Shown here in pieces: positions 6,224 to 7,671 of a stretch of 7,671 nt of DNA. The stretch's first letter is position 1; each line of letters starts with the position of its first letter. A program made the position numbers and the translations under genes. The notes under the pieces were generated by a model. It was not told the origin of the DNA, ran no database searches, and was given only the letters and a program-made list of their open reading frames with translations. Source of the stretch: Nitrospira sp. (lineage in GTDB: Bacteria > Nitrospirota > Nitrospiria > Nitrospirales > Nitrospiraceae); the NCBI GenBank assembly GCA_015904055.1, contig JABMDE010000094.1:1-7671 (forward strand), written 5' to 3'.

Positions 6224-7426
6224 ATGCCTTCTTCCATCTTTGTGGTCGATAGCAGTCCTGCTGTGCGTCGCTTGGTTGAACAGACCTCGGCGCCCGAAGG
6301 GTTTGACGTTGTAGGATTCAGCGACGGTCCGGCAGCCCTCGCCGCAGCAAAACAGGGCAACCCCGCCCTGATCATTGTGGACTACTATCTCGAGAATATG
6401 ACCTTTTCCGGTTTTTGCAAAGAGATCAACAAGCTCGACAATTTGACTGAAACCTATCTTATCTCACTGGTCAATCAGGCAGACAATCTGGATGAAAACC
6501 TGTTCCGTTCGCTGGGTGTGAAAGGTTTCCTTAAAAAGCCGTTTCATCCTGACGAACTACTCACGATCATCAAGTACATCCAGCAGAAACAGCAGAAACC
6601 TGAACAGGTCGCTAAACCTAAACGCCGGGCTTGGCCACCGTCGGCGGCCGATGACGACACCGACGAAGAAACAGGCTCCGCTCTCGTTGCAACAGGTGCC
6701 CCCACTCTCTCTCCCGGTCCCTCGCTGGGTGTCGCACTCAGTGCCGCGCTCAACGCCACACCGAGCCCTGCAGCCAAACCGGTGGAACCAGCCATCACTC
6801 GACCCAGTACGCCAATGCCCACTGCCCCCGTGACACGCACAGCAGCGGCAAGTCCCGACAACTCCATGAAGAACATCTTCGACCAGCTCATGCAGTCGAT
6901 GACACACCAGGTTGAACAACGATTGGCAGACATATTGCCTACGGTCATCGAAGAAAAGCTGGCGAGCCAGGTCCAGCCCGTCGTCCACAAAGAATTATGG
7001 GCGCAACTCGGCGACGTGCTTTCCGAGGAACGTCTCGCCACGATCATACAGCCCATCGTATCGCGGGAACTGCCGTCCTTGCTGGCAAAAGAAATCTCAA
7101 GCCATGAGCCCATCATTCGGCAAACCGTCTCCGACTTGATCGGCACGATGGTCAAGGCAAAACTCGACATCTGGGTGCAGGAGCAGGCCGAGTCCGGCCT
7201 CCGACAACACCTATCCGACATCATTCGGGAACAGATCGGTTCGATCGATCAGATCGTGAAGGATGAAGTGCAGGCTACCGTGCACAAACTCGCGCCGCCG
7301 ATTTTGGATGAAACCGTACGGACTGCCTCTGAGCGTGCCATCGAACAAGCCGTACAGCACATCGTTCCGGAGCTTGCCGTACAGCACATCACCGCCGAAC
7401 TGAAACGCCTGACTGCCTCCAGCTGA
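6224..7426 (+). CDS. Response regulator: receiver domain, Pro/Ala-rich linker and repetitive helical C-terminus
   Basis: The N-terminal 120 residues are a CheY-type receiver. Phospho-acceptor Asp53 lies in I-I-V-D-Y-Y, the switch Ser is at 81 and the conserved Lys is in L-K-K-P-F (103-107). The acidic pair usually found after strand 1 is reduced to Asp9-Ser10. Residues 120-212 are low-complexity, rich in Pro, Ala, Ser and Thr, and begin with a basic stretch, which suggests a flexible tether. Residues 215-400 are predicted almost entirely helical and amphipathic. A recurring P-[VI]-[VI]-x-x-E-L-like motif appears near 239, 252, 277 and 359, and A-V-Q-H-I is repeated nine residues apart at 376-380 and 385-389. 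No DNA-binding, GGDEF or other enzymatic output domain is seen. The C-terminus may instead oligomerise, bind a partner or lie on a membrane; that is inference. The ATG has GGAG at ideal spacing. No histidine kinase gene is in the window, so the partner kinase is unknown. Confidence 0.9.
   Translation: MPSSIFVVDSSPAVRRLVEQTSAPEGFDVVGFSDGPAALAAAKQGNPALIIVDYYLENMTFSGFCKEINKLDNLTETYLISLVNQADNLDENLFRSLGVKGFLKKPFHPDELLTIIKYIQQKQQKPEQVAKPKRRAWPPSAADDDTDEETGSALVATGAPTLSPGPSLGVALSAALNATPSPAAKPVEPAITRPSTPMPTAPVTRTAAASPDNSMKNIFDQLMQSMTHQVEQRLADILPTVIEEKLASQVQPVVHKELWAQLGDVLSEERLATIIQPIVSRELPSLLAKEISSHEPIIRQTVSDLIGTMVKAKLDIWVQEQAESGLRQHLSDIIREQIGSIDQIVKDEVQATVHKLAPPILDETVRTASERAIEQAVQHIVPELAVQHITAELKRLTASS
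7349..7390 (+). repeat. 15-base in-frame direct repeat in the response regulator C-terminus
   Basis: GCCGTACAGCACATC occurs identically at 7349-7363 and 7376-7390, a period of 27 bases or nine codons. It encodes A-V-Q-H-I twice, each followed by a Glu-Leu three to four residues on. Identity at the DNA level suggests a recent tandem duplication inside the helical region. Confidence 0.8.
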
Positions 7427-7448
7427 CGGAAATACCGCTCTCCCTGCC

Positions 7449-7568
7449 CTATCCTTTTTTCCCGCGCTTGGCGGCGGCTCGTCGGGTTTTCACCAGCGTC
7501 TTCATCCGCTTCACGTTCTTCCGATGCTTCCGTCTCGTCTTCCGATCTTTCTCACGTCCTCGTGGCAT
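7449..7568 (-). CDS. Very small, highly basic protein (39 residues)
   Basis: The open frame runs from ATG 7568 to TAG 7449, with AGGGAG placed five bases before the ATG, one of the best ribosome binding sites in the window. The 39-residue product begins M-P-R-G-R-E-K and ends R-G-K-K-G. About 20 residues are Lys or Arg, and there is a single His and no Cys. Such composition is typical of small ribosomal or ribosome-associated proteins (compare bTHX or the COX24/mS38-like tail) and of other RNA/DNA-binding peptides. I cannot assign it to a named family. It is convergent with the response regulator, with 22 bases between the stops, and has a plausible promoter upstream. The combination of start, binding site, promoter and biased composition makes a real gene likely, although standard length cut-offs would miss it. 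Confidence 0.72.
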   Translation of the reverse strand: MPRGREKDRKTRRKHRKNVKRMKTLVKTRRAAAKRGKKG

Positions 7569-7614
7569 ACCGACTCCCTACGATAAAAGTGATGGGCCCC
7601 TGCCTGACCGCGAT

Positions 7615-7643
7615 GGTATAACACAGCCTCGGCAGGGTCACAA
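7615..7643 (-). promoter_or_regulatory. Candidate promoter of the small basic protein gene
   Basis: On the minus strand, TTGTGA (7643-7638) and TATACC (7620-7615) are separated by exactly 17 bases, each matching four of six consensus positions. Initiation near 7608 would give a leader of about 40 bases. CACAGC (7622-7627), within the spacer, is the inverse of GCTGTG at 7644-7649, so a 6-base inverted repeat brackets the -35. GCTGTGC recurs at 7664-7670. These could be operator half-sites, but they are short enough to be chance. Confidence 0.4.
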
Positions 7644-7671
7644 GCTGTGCGGCCATGCCATTTGCTGTGCC

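Noticed and set aside
6544..7224. Long minus-strand open frame opposite the response regulator
   Set aside because: Its Ser/Cys/Trp-rich composition has no domain, and it lies opposite a well-supported gene. It is a by-product of codon bias.
7451..7463. T6 run after the response regulator as an intrinsic terminator
   Set aside because: No stable GC-rich stem precedes it, and the run encodes Gly-Lys-Lys of the minus-strand small basic protein.

Overview
The window is ordinary-looking bacterial chromosome with moderately high GC and dense gene packing. Gene lengths, GGAG-type ribosome binding sites and gene content would fit a Nitrospira-like (Nitrospirota) bacterium. That assignment is an impression from protein style, not a proof. 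There are no rRNA, tRNA, CRISPR or insertion-sequence signatures, and no gene-free stretch exceeds 300 bases; the longest gap is about 146 bases, between the HAD and response-regulator genes.

Layout. (1) Bases 1-1307, plus strand: the 3' part of a MATE-family efflux transporter that enters from the left edge. (2) Bases 1308-1422: a short convergent gap holding an inverted-repeat element with two alternative pairings. (3) Bases 4454 down to 1423, minus strand: a probable operon. It contains a ketopantoate-reductase-like protein with an extra C-terminal domain resembling the sulfite-oxidase-type molybdopterin-binding fold, a small membrane-anchored protein, a cytoplasmic SGNH/GDSL-type hydrolase and, after a 117-base gap with its own possible promoter, a small multi-pass membrane protein. 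(4) Bases 4553-5284, plus strand: a class III (SIRT5/CobB-like) NAD-dependent sirtuin, divergent from the operon across a roughly 100-base promoter region. (5) Bases 6077 down to 5355, minus strand: an HDHD3-like HAD hydrolase, convergent with the sirtuin. (6) Bases 6224-7426, plus strand: a response regulator with an N-terminal receiver, a Pro/Ala-rich linker and a long repetitive helical C-terminus. (7) Bases 7568 down to 7449, minus strand: a very small, extremely basic 39-residue protein with a good ribosome binding site and a plausible promoter.

Functional links are loose. The sirtuin uses NAD+ and is predicted to remove acidic acyl groups that derive from acyl-CoA. Its divergent neighbour resembles the NADPH-dependent enzyme of pantothenate/CoA synthesis, so a shared CoA/NAD theme is possible but unproven. 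The most unusual items are the fused reductase, the response regulator with a repetitive helical output region, and the tiny basic protein.
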